Source: Acidobacteriaceae bacterium dw_441 (GTDB taxonomy: Bacteria > Acidobacteriota > Terriglobia > Terriglobales > Acidobacteriaceae). Taken from it: DNA of 64,000 nt. Position numbers and translations under genes: made by a program. Below, in pieces: positions 48,809 to 57,562 of this stretch. The stretch covers positions 1 through 64,000 of the forward strand of contig JAAVVA010000001.1 in NCBI GenBank assembly GCA_018449715.1, read 5' to 3'. The stretch's first letter is position 1. Every line of letters begins with the position of its first letter. Below the pieces are notes generated by a model. It was not told the origin of the DNA, searched no databases, and worked only from the letters and a program-made list of their open reading frames with translations.

Positions 48809-49492
48809 TTAGAAGTGGATTACGAAGCCGACCGTGGGTTCGACGGTCCAGGTACGTTTCTGAAGCTCGAGATAGTTCACGCCGAAGTCCGGAGCCTTAT
48901 AGAAGGTCTGGCGGAACGAGGCGCGTAGACCGAAGTGATTGTTCAGATTCTTCTCGAGTCCAGCGCTGTAGTAGTAGGTCATGCGCGCGCGGCTGAAAAG
49001 GCTCTGACCGCCGCCGGGGGTCGGGCGGAACGCCGTTGTGCCGAGACCAGCCGAGAGGAAGGGCTTCGCTCCGAGAATCGCGTGGGGCGGATGAGCGACG
49101 TAGCCGAAGCTGTACTCGCTGGCATTCGCCTGAATGCCGCCGATGAGGTAGAGGTCCTGCCCGCTCGCGGAGTCCCTGAAATGCTGGGTGAAGCGCGCGT
49201 AGGAGTAGTTGAACTCGCCGCCCAGGTAGGGCGAGACGGTGTAGCGGATGGTGATAAGAGCACCGACCGTCTTGCTGGCCTCCTGCTTGATATCCGCATT
49301 GAGGTAGTTCGTTCCCTGGACATCCTTGGTAATGGTGCCCATCGCGCCGATCCCGAGATCAATGCGGGAGAGCTGTTTTTCGAGGGCGGGATTGCCGCTG
49401 GTGGCCTGCGCGTGAGCCGAAGAGGCGGACAGGGCTGCAAAGAAGCAAACAACGAGGCTCCACAGACGCAGTGGGCGAGACGCGATCGACAT
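48809..49492 (-). CDS. Outer-membrane beta-barrel protein
   Basis: A 227-residue exported protein: signal peptide (SLVVCFFAALSASSAHAQ), then alternating hydrophobic strands (ALITIRYTVSPYLGGEFNYSYARF, SEYSFGYVAHPP, TVEPTVGFVIHF) ending in phenylalanine, as for outer-membrane barrels. No ligand or function is apparent. ATG 49492 is used; a TTG two codons upstream is nearer to the GGGAG sequence. Confidence 0.75.
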   Translation of the reverse strand: MSIASRPLRLWSLVVCFFAALSASSAHAQATSGNPALEKQLSRIDLGIGAMGTITKDVQGTNYLNADIKQEASKTVGALITIRYTVSPYLGGEFNYSYARFTQHFRDSASGQDLYLIGGIQANASEYSFGYVAHPPHAILGAKPFLSAGLGTTAFRPTPGGGQSLFSRARMTYYYSAGLEKNLNNHFGLRASFRQTFYKAPDFGVNYLELQKRTWTVEPTVGFVIHF

Positions 49493-49536
49493 CAGCAAAG
49501 AACTCCCTTGGAGACGAAAAGTGTTGCCTTACCAGT

Positions 49537-50892
49537 CTACTCTGGATTGCCGGTTATCGCCTGTCGGAGTGGCTCGGGGGAGACGAGAAGCACAAGGCCA
49601 TCGACCGCCTGCACCTGGACGGTCTCCCCCGGCGCGGGAATGGAAGAGGCCTCGGGGGTGGTCCGCGCGTTCCATAGTTCTCCGCGAATCTCGACCTGAA
49701 ACTGGCCGGGCTCGGGGGAGGAGACGGTGGGGTGGCAGACGGTGGCGGTCGCCCCGACCATCGCCTGAGGGCCGGTGAGGACTTTGCTTCGGCGGGCGCG
49801 AAGGGCGATCCACGCCAGCCCGAAGGAGATGATTCCGAAGCCCAGACCGACTGCCACAGCGGTCGAGGTGTGAACGCGCTGCTCGGGGATGGGACCATCG
49901 ACCAGCGTGGCGAGCCCAAAGATCAGGGCTATGACTCCGGCGAAGGCAAGGGCTCCGTGGCTGGGAGAATGGGCTTCGAGCAGGAAGAGGGCGAGCCCCG
50001 CGACGAGCAGGAAGACGGCGGTGTGGTGGATGGGCAGCAGGTTGAGCCCGAAGAAGGCGAGCAGGACCAGGAGGGTGCCGACGGCTCCGGGGACGACTGT
50101 GCCGGGGATGTTGAACTCGAGGTAGATCAGCAGCGCCCCGAGGACGAGCACGGTAACGGCGAGGTCGGGATTGGCAAGACGGCTGAGGATGCGCTCGCGG
50201 GAAGAGGGAGGCACGACGACGATGGGGGCTCCGGCGAGGTGGAGCGTGTGAGAGGAGCCGTCGAAGCGGTGGATGGTGCGGCCATCGAGGGAGCGGAGCA
50301 GGCTCGCATCATCGGGCGAGGTCAGGTCGATGAGGTTGAGCTTGAGAGCCTCGTCGTCGCTGTAGGACTTCGAGTGCAGCACGGCGTCTTCCGCGGCCTG
50401 CGGGTTGCGGCCCCGGCGCGAGACGTAGGAGCGCAGGAAGGCGAGAGTGTCGTTTTCGATCTTCTCTTTAAGGATAGGATCGATTTTTCCGCCCTCAAGA
50501 ATGGGGTGAGCGGCCCCGGCGTTGGTTCCGGGGGCCATCACGGCGACGTCGGCGGCTTCGAGCAGGAAGAAACCTGCTGACCCGGCGCGGCTTCCTGCTG
50601 GAGAAATATAGAGGATGACCGGGACGGGGGAGCGCTCGATGGCCTGCACCATGACGCGGGTGGAGTCGAGCAAACCGCCGGGGGTTCCCAGCGAGATGAG
50701 GACCGCCGGGGCGTTGCGGCGGGCGGCCTCTACGAGTCCTCGCTCAAGATAGCCCGCCGAGATGGGCTGGATGGTGTCGTGCAGGGTGAGCTTGATGACG
50801 GGAGCGGGCTGCGCATAGGCGGAGAGGACGCAGAAGAGAAGGAGAGCGCAGAGCAGTGCGGGGAGGCGAACGGGTTGGCGGCGCGTGGTCAT
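49537..50892 (-). CDS. NfeD-family membrane serine protease
   Basis: A 451-residue NfeD long-form protein. After a signal peptide, a ClpP/SppA-like domain (about 30-235) shows LISLGTPGGLLDSTRVMVQAI, the nucleophile region ISPAGSRAGSAGF and the Lys-containing HSKSYSDDEAL; a Ser-Lys dyad is expected. Four or five membrane helices follow, then a C-terminal NfeD OB-fold (about 375-440; GQFQVEIRGELWNAR). Partner stomatin/prohibitin genes, usually adjacent, are not here. Likely membrane protein quality control. Confidence 0.88.
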   Translation of the reverse strand: MTTRRQPVRLPALLCALLLFCVLSAYAQPAPVIKLTLHDTIQPISAGYLERGLVEAARRNAPAVLISLGTPGGLLDSTRVMVQAIERSPVPVILYISPAGSRAGSAGFFLLEAADVAVMAPGTNAGAAHPILEGGKIDPILKEKIENDTLAFLRSYVSRRGRNPQAAEDAVLHSKSYSDDEALKLNLIDLTSPDDASLLRSLDGRTIHRFDGSSHTLHLAGAPIVVVPPSSRERILSRLANPDLAVTVLVLGALLIYLEFNIPGTVVPGAVGTLLVLLAFFGLNLLPIHHTAVFLLVAGLALFLLEAHSPSHGALAFAGVIALIFGLATLVDGPIPEQRVHTSTAVAVGLGFGIISFGLAWIALRARRSKVLTGPQAMVGATATVCHPTVSSPEPGQFQVEIRGELWNARTTPEASSIPAPGETVQVQAVDGLVLLVSPEPLRQAITGNPE

Positions 50893-50899
50893 GAGTGGC

Positions 50900-52543
50900 T
50901 CATGGCAGGGACTGTCCTCTTGCAGCGAGAGCCTGCTTCATACCGAGGGCGGCGGTGTTACGCGGCTCCAGCTTGAGAGCGCGGGCGACGTCGGCGGCGG
51001 AGGCGGCTACCTGGTTGTCATTCAGCTCCAGCCGGGCCAGCACGAGATAGGCGGCGGCATTGGGGCCTAGCTTGAGGGACTCCTGCGCCTCGTTGCGGGC
51101 GTCGACGGAGTCTCCGCTGCGCTCGCGGACCTGCGCCAGGCCAGCGCGTGCCTGCGCGCTCTTCGGGTTGGCGGCAAGGGCGGACTGGAACTCGCGCTCA
51201 GCCTCGGGGATGAGCCCCTGGGCGAGGTAGTCGCTGCCGAGCTGCACGTACTGGGTGGCCTGTTCGGCGGGAGGAAGCGTGGCAAGCCGCACGGCGCGCA
51301 TCTGATCGATCTGGAAGGCGGCCTGACGGAAAGATGCCTCGGAGTAGGTGCGGCGGATGCGCTCCAGCGGCTCGAAGGGGGTGTTGGTCGAGGTGCCGGA
51401 TGCTGTGGGACGAGGCAGGTTTGCAGCCTGCGGAGGAGCGGGGGTGCGTCCGCGCGAGATGAGAGCCTTCAGCTGCGGAGCTTCGGGGTCGTTGGGGCGA
51501 AGCTTGAGTGCCTGATCGACCTCGCGCTGCGCTCCGGCGAAGTCTCCTGCGCGGTAGAGCGAGACGGCGAGGTTGTAGTGGTAGTCCGCATCTTTGGGAT
51601 CTGCGGCGACGGCGCGCTGAAAGAGAGCGGAGGCGTTGTGTCCCTGGCGGCTGGAGGCGACGGCCTGATTGTTGACGACCTCGGGGAGGGGAAGGCTTCC
51701 GGCGACCGAGGTGAAGGCCTTCTCGGCTTCGGCGTAACGGGCGGAGTTGAAGCGCGCAAGTCCAAGGTAGAAGTTCGCCTCCTCCGAATGGCGGTCGGAG
51801 GAAGGGATGCGGGCGAGGGTCGCGGCGGCGTGATCGTAGTCGCGCTCGGAGTACTGGGTTTTGCCGAGAGCGAGCAGGGCGTCCGTATAGTTGGGCGATT
51901 CCTGCACGGCGAGTTGCAGGCGCTTGATGCGCTCCTGCGGCGTGGCGGCGCTGTTGCCGCGGATGTAGTTCTCAAACGAGCTCAGCTTGAGCTGGCCGGA
52001 GGCTCCGAGGAAGGTCTGCATGGCGACGTTAAAGTGCGGGTCGATCTGCTTGGCGACCTTCCATGCAACCGCGTTCTCCACGTCGAGCAGCCGGGGCATC
52101 TCGCTCGAATCTTCGAGCGGGGCGGACATGCGCAGGGTGTTGATCTCAAGCACCTGGGCCTGCACGGAGATGCGATTGTTCGCGACGTGGTAGCTGCCGA
52201 TGATGACGTAGTTCGCGTCGAGCGTCTGGGCGATGCGGATGGTGGTCGCGTGCGTGGGGCGGAAGTCCGCAGGGAAGCCGAGATGGTCGAGCGCGTACTG
52301 GCGGTCGTCGCGGGAGATGGTCAGGAAGCCCGAGGAAGAGAGCCGCTGGTTGAGCGTGTCGGGGAAGGACTCGCCGATCCAGCCGAGGTCGGGCTGACCG
52401 GAGCGGTTCTCAAACGGAAGAACGAGAACGACGTGGCCGACGGGCGTGGATGAGTCGAGGTTCTGGCCGAAGACCGGGAGCAGGAAGGCGAAGAAGACCG
52501 CGACAAGGACGCTGGCTTCGCGGAGGGCCGAACGGGGTGACAT
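50900..52543 (-). CDS. Exported TPR protein with TolB-N/FlgO-like domain
   Basis: About 547 residues from ATG 52543. After the signal peptide (VAVFFAFLLPVFGQ) the first domain (about 30-160; VVLVLPFENRSGQPDLGWIGESF, DANYVIIGSYHV) resembles FlgO/TolB N-terminal nucleotide-like folds. The rest is a string of tetratricopeptide repeats, for example DYHYNLAVSLYRAGDFAGAQREVDQALKLRPNDPEAP (in parts). Probably a periplasmic scaffold. GTG 52555 is a possible alternative start. Confidence 0.82.
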   Translation of the reverse strand: MSPRSALREASVLVAVFFAFLLPVFGQNLDSSTPVGHVVLVLPFENRSGQPDLGWIGESFPDTLNQRLSSSGFLTISRDDRQYALDHLGFPADFRPTHATTIRIAQTLDANYVIIGSYHVANNRISVQAQVLEINTLRMSAPLEDSSEMPRLLDVENAVAWKVAKQIDPHFNVAMQTFLGASGQLKLSSFENYIRGNSAATPQERIKRLQLAVQESPNYTDALLALGKTQYSERDYDHAAATLARIPSSDRHSEEANFYLGLARFNSARYAEAEKAFTSVAGSLPLPEVVNNQAVASSRQGHNASALFQRAVAADPKDADYHYNLAVSLYRAGDFAGAQREVDQALKLRPNDPEAPQLKALISRGRTPAPPQAANLPRPTASGTSTNTPFEPLERIRRTYSEASFRQAAFQIDQMRAVRLATLPPAEQATQYVQLGSDYLAQGLIPEAEREFQSALAANPKSAQARAGLAQVRERSGDSVDARNEAQESLKLGPNAAAYLVLARLELNDNQVAASAADVARALKLEPRNTAALGMKQALAARGQSLP

Positions 52544-52585
52544 GAACCTGAGCACAGGTTGAGTATAGAGCGTCGCGGGCTTCGC

Positions 52586-54178
52586 TTATCGTGCCGTTGC
52601 GTTTTGAATAAACGAGGCGTTCACGGCGCGGGGGAAGCGAAGGACGGCGGCCCATTCGCCGTTGCGCTGTGCCTGCCAGACGACCTCTCCGCGAAGAAGC
52701 AGGGCGGCCTCTTCGGGAGAGATGTCGTGGTGGAAGTCGAAGTACTTCTTATCGAAGTAGCGGCCCAACCTGCCAAGATCGAGATGGCCGGGTGGAGGAA
52801 CCCACTTGGTGGAGAAGAGAAGCGCTGTGTCGTAGGCTCCGGGGTCCTGCGCGGCCAGCGCGATCTGGTCGAAGGTGAAGTTCTGGATGGAGACGGTCTT
52901 GATGGGCTGGCGGATGTAGCCAAGCTCGGGGCGGCTCAGCTCGGCGCTGGCAGGCCATGCGGTCAGGACAGTCGCTTGCGGATAGCGGTTGGCGATCACC
53001 GAGACGGCTTGCTGGTGCAGCGCGATCATATCGCGATAGGTGAGGTTGTCCTCAGGAGAGAAGACGTAGGGTGGGTTGATCCAGATGCCTGCGAGAAACG
53101 CCGCGGCAGTAAGAAGCGCGAGAGCCCACCAGCGCGTCAGATGGCGCTGCCATGTCGTGATGCAGAGCAGCAGGACGAGCGGATACATCGGAAGAAGGTA
53201 GCGCGTGAGAAGGGCTCCTCCGAGGATGGAGAAGGCGAGCCAGTTCACAAACAGCACCATGAGGATGCCGTTGAGTGCGCGACGCGGAAGTATCGGAGGT
53301 TCACCCTTGAGCGGAATAAAGAGGACGGCGATCGTGCAGACCACGGGAACGTACAGGTTCATGTGCGTGGTCAGGTGCAGAAGACGATGCCACATCGAGA
53401 GCAGCACGCGCAGAGGATCGAGGTTCGCGGTGGCGTTGTAGCGGAGGAACTCCGGGTTGCCGAAGATGAACCCGGTGCGGTGGTGATGATAGGCGTACCA
53501 CGAGGCCAGAGGAATCAGGGGCGAGACGAGCGAGACGATCCAGAGCGCATGGGAGCGGCGTTGCGGCGGCGAGGTTCGGGAGCGGAGGTAGTAGAAAAAC
53601 TCAAGCGCGGCCAGGGCCAGCGGGGTGACGATGGCGGTCTCCTTGGAGAGAGCCGCGAAGGAAAAGAGCCCGGAGGCGAGGATCTGGTTGTCGGCGTCGG
53701 GTTCGAGATAGAGCGCAAGTGCCCACAGGGTGAAGGCGGCGGCGAAGATGTCGGCATGGGCCAGCGTGCTCTGAGCGAACCAGACGGGATAGAGCGCGGT
53801 GAGAAGAACCGCGACGATGGCTGTGGAAACGTTGCGAAGCGCCCGCGCAAGGTAGAAGACCGCGACCAGAGCCGTTGCCGTCACCATGACGACCAGCGTA
53901 CGGGTTCCGCTGACGACGTATCCCGAGAGATGCCACCACGCGGCCAGCAGGATGGAGGGCAGCGGAGGATGCGCGTTGGTGAGGGTGCTCTGGGGGATCA
54001 GCGAGCCGGTGCGGAAGAAGTCCCACGCTGCGGGAATGTAATAGCCTGCCTCATCCCAGAAGTAGGGAAGCCGAAGCAGGGTGACGTGCGTGAGATAGAC
54101 GGCTGCGAAGAAGAGAGGAAAGAGCAGTCCGGCGGAAAAGTCAGCTGGAGCGCGGCGATGGGCCGGGGTCGATCGCAA
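52586..54178 (-). CDS. GT39-like membrane glycosyltransferase
   Basis: About 530 residues, many membrane helices, with the first-loop motif PYFWDEAGYYIPAAWDFF typical of GT39/dolichyl-phosphate-mannose-type transferases. The TTG start at 54178 is inferred: AAAGGCGGG lies just upstream and the DUF3467 gene ends at 54190. An open frame reaching 54394 only mirrors DUF3467 out of frame. Substrate unknown. Confidence 0.82.
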   Translation of the reverse strand: MRSTPAHRRAPADFSAGLLFPLFFAAVYLTHVTLLRLPYFWDEAGYYIPAAWDFFRTGSLIPQSTLTNAHPPLPSILLAAWWHLSGYVVSGTRTLVVMVTATALVAVFYLARALRNVSTAIVAVLLTALYPVWFAQSTLAHADIFAAAFTLWALALYLEPDADNQILASGLFSFAALSKETAIVTPLALAALEFFYYLRSRTSPPQRRSHALWIVSLVSPLIPLASWYAYHHHRTGFIFGNPEFLRYNATANLDPLRVLLSMWHRLLHLTTHMNLYVPVVCTIAVLFIPLKGEPPILPRRALNGILMVLFVNWLAFSILGGALLTRYLLPMYPLVLLLCITTWQRHLTRWWALALLTAAAFLAGIWINPPYVFSPEDNLTYRDMIALHQQAVSVIANRYPQATVLTAWPASAELSRPELGYIRQPIKTVSIQNFTFDQIALAAQDPGAYDTALLFSTKWVPPPGHLDLGRLGRYFDKKYFDFHHDISPEEAALLLRGEVVWQAQRNGEWAAVLRFPRAVNASFIQNATAR

Positions 54179-54189
54179 CGCGCCCGCCT

Positions 54190-54495
54190 TTAGTGAACTG
54201 GTCCGCTTCCCTGGGGAACCTGCTCGAGGGCGATGGTTCCGAAGGTCTGCTCGTACTGTGCAAGGTTGTTGCCGAGGATGTTGAGAAGGGCCTTGGCCTG
54301 CTGCGGGCTGAGATAGATGCCCTGGAAGTTCTTGACGTTCAGCTCTCCGGCATTCTCCTGGCTCATGGTGCCGAAGACGAGCATGAAGTCCCACACGGAC
54401 ATGCGGACCTGAACGCTGTTGGCATAACCTTCGCGGTAGTCGGAGGTGGAGGAGATGTTGAGCTGCGGTTCAGCGTTCGGTTTCTGCTGATTCAT
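54190..54495 (-). CDS. DUF3467 protein
   Basis: A 101-residue protein. YANSVQVRMSVWDFMLVFG and the C-terminal LSPQQAKALLNILGNNLAQYEQTFG match DUF3467, whose role is unknown. Its start lies 23 nt from the 3' end of the tRNA-Leu fragment, so it is the last native gene before the island. It probably heads the transcription unit that continues into the glycosyltransferase. Confidence 0.85.
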   Translation of the reverse strand: MNQQKPNAEPQLNISSTSDYREGYANSVQVRMSVWDFMLVFGTMSQENAGELNVKNFQGIYLSPQQAKALLNILGNNLAQYEQTFGTIALEQVPQGSGPVH

Positions 54496-54517
54496 GCCAT
54501 CGCTTTCTATATAAGGT

Positions 54518-54577
54518 TGGTGCGAAAGGGGGGACTTGAACCCCCACGGGTTACCCCGCCAGATCCTAAGTCTGGTG
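54518..54577 (-). other. Truncated tRNA-Leu(TAG) 3' fragment (attR-like)
   Basis: Read on the - strand, the fragment contains the anticodon arm CCAGACTTAGGATCTGG (anticodon TAG), a class II variable arm (CGGGGTAACCCGT), a T-arm GGGGGTTCAAGTCCCCC and the acceptor 3' strand CTTTCGCACCA with encoded CCA. Upstream of CACCAGA the expected D-arm and 5' acceptor are replaced by unrelated AT-rich DNA. It thus matches the duplicated tRNA end left by an integrase that recombines in the anticodon arm. Confidence 0.8.
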
Positions 54578-54580
54578 GTT

Positions 54581-54676
54581 TGTTTCTCTATCTTCTCAAA
54601 AAAATCAATCACTTGAGAAAGTCGAGAAAGGCAGGTGGCAGTTTGGGTGGCACTTGCATTTCTCAAAACTGAGAAA
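54581..54676. repeat. GAGAAA/TTTCTC half-site cluster beside attR
   Basis: At least six copies of TTTCTC or GAGAAA occur in 95 nt: near 54583, 54592, 54614, 54623, 54659 and 54671. The last two form the palindrome TTTCTCAAAACTGAGAAA. Two are direct repeats about 10 bp apart (TTGAGAAAG, TCGAGAAAG). Integrases and excisionases bind such arm-type sites next to the core. Confidence 0.45.
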
Positions 54677-54889
54677 CTTCGTTCCACCACTTTCTAAGAC
54701 GGGAACCCCCTATTCAATGTGCTTAGTTTACATCGTGGTCGTTATCTGCACTCGTCCAGCGCTATCCGTCTCCCTCCAGCGCCAGAGTCGCCGCAGGAAA
54801 AAGGCCTCTTCTGGCATTGCGATAAGTGAACAGCCGGGACAACAGCACTCAACGGGTGGCATCCTGAATGAAGCATTTCTTTACAGCCT
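54677..54889. other. Gene-free start of the island
   Basis: Continues the 312-nt gene-free stretch to the right of the tRNA fragment. It contains no recognisable gene, only short frames without conserved features. Confidence 0.5.
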
Positions 54890-55431
54890 ATGCCCACACT
54901 GACAGATGTAATCGATGTTCTATCGTCGCGCCGCCGTCTCCAGGAAGCGGCACGTGCAGAGTTCACCGCACACGGACCGGACGGTACGACAATGGCGGGA
55001 CCGCAGCGCTCGCGGGAATTAACAAGGAGCGGCTCTACAACTACTTCGGGGATAAACGACTTCTCTTCGAGACCGTGCTCACAGAAGAGTTGGAAAAGCT
55101 CGCTGTTTCCTTGGGAGCAAATGCTCCCGGTCTGGAGGATGTCGGCGAATATACGGGATGCATCTTCGACTATCACGCGAGGCATCCGCAGCTGGTCCGA
55201 CTTTTGCTCTGGGAGGGGCTCTCAGATGGTCTGGTTGTGAACGAGGCAACCCGTACCGCTCACTACCAGCGCACTGTGGCGATGTTCGCCGCCGCACAAC
55301 GAGACGGCGTACTCAATGACGATCTGGATCCGGCAAAGCTGGTCTTCCCCCCGTCCCTGAGAAGCGTCAGCTTGAATGGCCGGCAGGTGCCCTCTACCGC
55401 TTGGACGCTCTGCGTGTCGTTGCGATGCTGA
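54890..55431 (+). pseudogene. TetR-family regulator, frameshifted and C-terminally broken
   Basis: The first frame gives MPTLTDVIDVLSSRRRLQEA and AEFTAHGPDGTTMAG, the start of a TetR DNA-binding domain. After 54996-55001 the reading continues in another frame as AALAGINKERLYNYFGDKRLLF and LVRLLLWEGLSDGLVVNEATR. One base appears lost in ATGGCGGGACC. Beyond the C6 run at 55347 the sequence no longer resembles a TetR C-terminus. The regulator is therefore probably inactive. Confidence 0.75.
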
Positions 55432-55587
55432 TGGCTCCCTCAGCCTTAACCGTCTGAAGGAAGCTTGTCCAATTGACGAACGGGGGCATCTCCGAACTGA
55501 TGAAAACGAGCGATGTTGACGGTATCCGGCACGTGTGTCTCTCTGTGAGTCCCATGATGTGGTTGAAAACGGTAGCGACTTCGTTCC

Positions 55588-56547
55588 TCAGTCATGGTTC
55601 GGATGGAAGTGACGGACGACTGCATCCCAGAACTCCCGTTGGCATCGCCGGGCGATTTCTGTCTGCGCGCCCCAGGCAGTGAAGCCATGGGAAGCTCCGG
55701 GATAGATGTGCAGCTCTGTAGGGACACCATCGCGAATGAGTCGTTGAGCGAATCGAAGGTTTTCTCCAATGAACAGGTCTACGTCGCCTACGCTGATGAA
55801 CGTTGCAGGAACTCCTGCGAGAACCTCGACTCTTCCTGGCGATGCGTAGACCGGAACATCCGCTCCAACAGGCCTCTCGCCTAACACGGCATTCCAACAG
55901 AAGCCGTTGCTCGCGCGATCCCACACGAATTCGCCGGAGAAAGGCATCGGTGTAGGTTCCCCTGACGTTCCGGTCCGGTCGTCCAGCATCGGGAACATCA
56001 GGAACTGTGCCGAAAGCGGAGTTTTCCCACGATCACGAGTAAGCAGACAAAGCCCTGCGGAGAGAGCGCCTCCTCCGCTTTCTCCAGCAACGGCAATACG
56101 TTCCCTCGGCACACCCAGAGTGTCCGCCTCGGCATGTATCCATCTGAGAGCTGCGTAACAATCCTCCAATCCGGCAGGATATGGCTCCTCCGGGGCCAGA
56201 CGATATGCAACAGCAACGACGACGCAGCTTGCCTGTTGCGCTATATAACGGTTGGGCGCATCGTTCATCTCTGGCACCCCCATCACCATCCCACCGCCAT
56301 GAATCCATAACAGAGCCCCTGTGGGGGCCTTGTTCTCCGGGCGATACACGATCACGCGTACCTGCCGTCCATCGCCAGCGTCAATAAAGTGTTCCTCAGA
56401 CCGGATCTCAGGAGCGTCCGGAGCACTTAGCTTCCAGCCGATCATGGCCTCTCGCATCTCGGTCAGGGTTGCTGCGGATGTTTCAAGGGAAGGCATCTGC
56501 TTGAGGATCTCCAGCAGTTGCGGGTCAATCAGTTGTTCACTTTTCAC
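55588..56547 (-). CDS. Alpha/beta hydrolase, HSL-type esterase
   Basis: A 319-residue carboxylesterase. The oxyanion-hole HGGGMVMG, the nucleophile elbow GESGGGALSAGL, the acidic residue in SVGDVDLFIGENL and the histidine in YPGASHGFTAWG form the HSL-family layout. GTG start with GGAAGAAG upstream. It is divergent from a TetR gene, which probably represses it through the inverted repeat in between. Confidence 0.9.
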   Translation of the reverse strand: MKSEQLIDPQLLEILKQMPSLETSAATLTEMREAMIGWKLSAPDAPEIRSEEHFIDAGDGRQVRVIVYRPENKAPTGALLWIHGGGMVMGVPEMNDAPNRYIAQQASCVVVAVAYRLAPEEPYPAGLEDCYAALRWIHAEADTLGVPRERIAVAGESGGGALSAGLCLLTRDRGKTPLSAQFLMFPMLDDRTGTSGEPTPMPFSGEFVWDRASNGFCWNAVLGERPVGADVPVYASPGRVEVLAGVPATFISVGDVDLFIGENLRFAQRLIRDGVPTELHIYPGASHGFTAWGAQTEIARRCQREFWDAVVRHFHPNHD

Positions 56548-56585
56548 GGGGGCTTCTTCCTTCGAGGAAAATCAGGGGCGTGCAT

Positions 56586-56610
56586 TATTTGGAGCGTTCT
56601 CTCCTAAATA
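56586..56610. promoter_or_regulatory. Candidate TetR operator between esterase and TetR genes
   Basis: TATTTGGAG and CTCCTAAATA are inverted around CGTTCT with a single one-base offset. The element lies in the 141-nt divergent region, about 40 nt from the esterase start. Size and symmetry suit a TetR dimer. Confidence 0.45.
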
Positions 56611-56688
56611 GATGAGAGCCAGATTCTATGGATTCACAAGTCGGCATCTTTTTTGGGTGCGATCGCTCTAATAATGAGGAGCAAGTGA

Positions 56689-57303
56689 ATGGCGACACGA
56701 GGAAGACCTAGATCCTTCAACGAAGACGATGCGCTTGACCTTGCGATGCGGGTCTTCTGGGAGCGCGGCTACGAGGCGGCGGGGGTCGACGACCTTGCGC
56801 AAGCGATGGGCATCAGCATGTCGAGTTTCTACTCCACCTTCGGCGATAAAGAGGCTTTGTTTCTTGCCTCCCTCAAGAAGTACGAGACTGAGAAACGTGG
56901 TTATGCGAGTACGATTCTTGAGCGCAGCGAGCCTGCCGCTGTCACATTTCAAAACCTGTTTAATGAGGCTGCCCATCAACTCACGCGTGCGGACCAGCCA
57001 CGGGGCTGCATGCTCACTCTCGCTCTTCATAACTGCTCGCCGGAGTTGGAACCTCTTCGGAACCATCTCAACGAAAGGCGTGCGGCAACAGTTGATGCCT
57101 TTGAGGTGCGTCTGAAAGCGGCTCGAAAATCCCGTGAACTCGATGACGGAACTGATGTACGTGGACTCGCGTGTTTTTTTGCGAACACATTGCAAGGAAT
57201 GTCGCTCCAAGCGCGCGCAGGGGCCACCCGCAAGGATTTGATCAAAATTGGTCGATGGGCAATGAAGGCATGGCCATGCAGGAGCAATGGTTACGATCAT
57301 TAA
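56689..57303 (+). CDS. TetR-family transcriptional regulator
   Basis: A 204-residue TetR/AcrR repressor. The HTH (about 10-57) reads FNEDDALDLAMRVFWERGYE, then VDDLAQAMGISMSSFYSTFGDKEALF. The C-terminal ligand domain has GCMLTLALHNCSPELEPLRNHL and two cysteines at about residues 105 and 112. GAGGAGCAAGTGA precedes the ATG. It is divergent from the esterase gene and is its likely local repressor. Confidence 0.92.
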   Translation: MATRGRPRSFNEDDALDLAMRVFWERGYEAAGVDDLAQAMGISMSSFYSTFGDKEALFLASLKKYETEKRGYASTILERSEPAAVTFQNLFNEAAHQLTRADQPRGCMLTLALHNCSPELEPLRNHLNERRAATVDAFEVRLKAARKSRELDDGTDVRGLACFFANTLQGMSLQARAGATRKDLIKIGRWAMKAWPCRSNGYDH

Positions 57304-57562
57304 TCACTATCCGTCATTCATACCTTCACCGTCCCGGGTGTCCTAAACGGGCCGCAAACAGGCCAGACGAAAACTCGGTTATCCGAACGGACGGAAAAGG
57401 CACCGCTTCCTCGTTCTGGCTTTGTATGACTCTGAAATTAGCTCGGACGTTTTTGCCTCGACGGGGAAAAACGTCCGAGCTGTATATGTGCATTGCCCTG
57501 TTGGCGACAAATGGAGAAAGGGTGGCACGGAATTTGATAGCGTAGGGACAAAGACCTGCGCC
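57304..57562. other. Intergenic region with a 15-bp perfect inverted repeat
   Basis: No gene is seen. AGCTCGGACGTTTTT (57440-57454) and AAAAACGTCCGAGCT (57467-57481) are exact complements around GCCTCGACGGGG. No T-tract follows on either side outside the stem, so its role is open: operator, transposon remnant or RNA hairpin. Confidence 0.5.
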
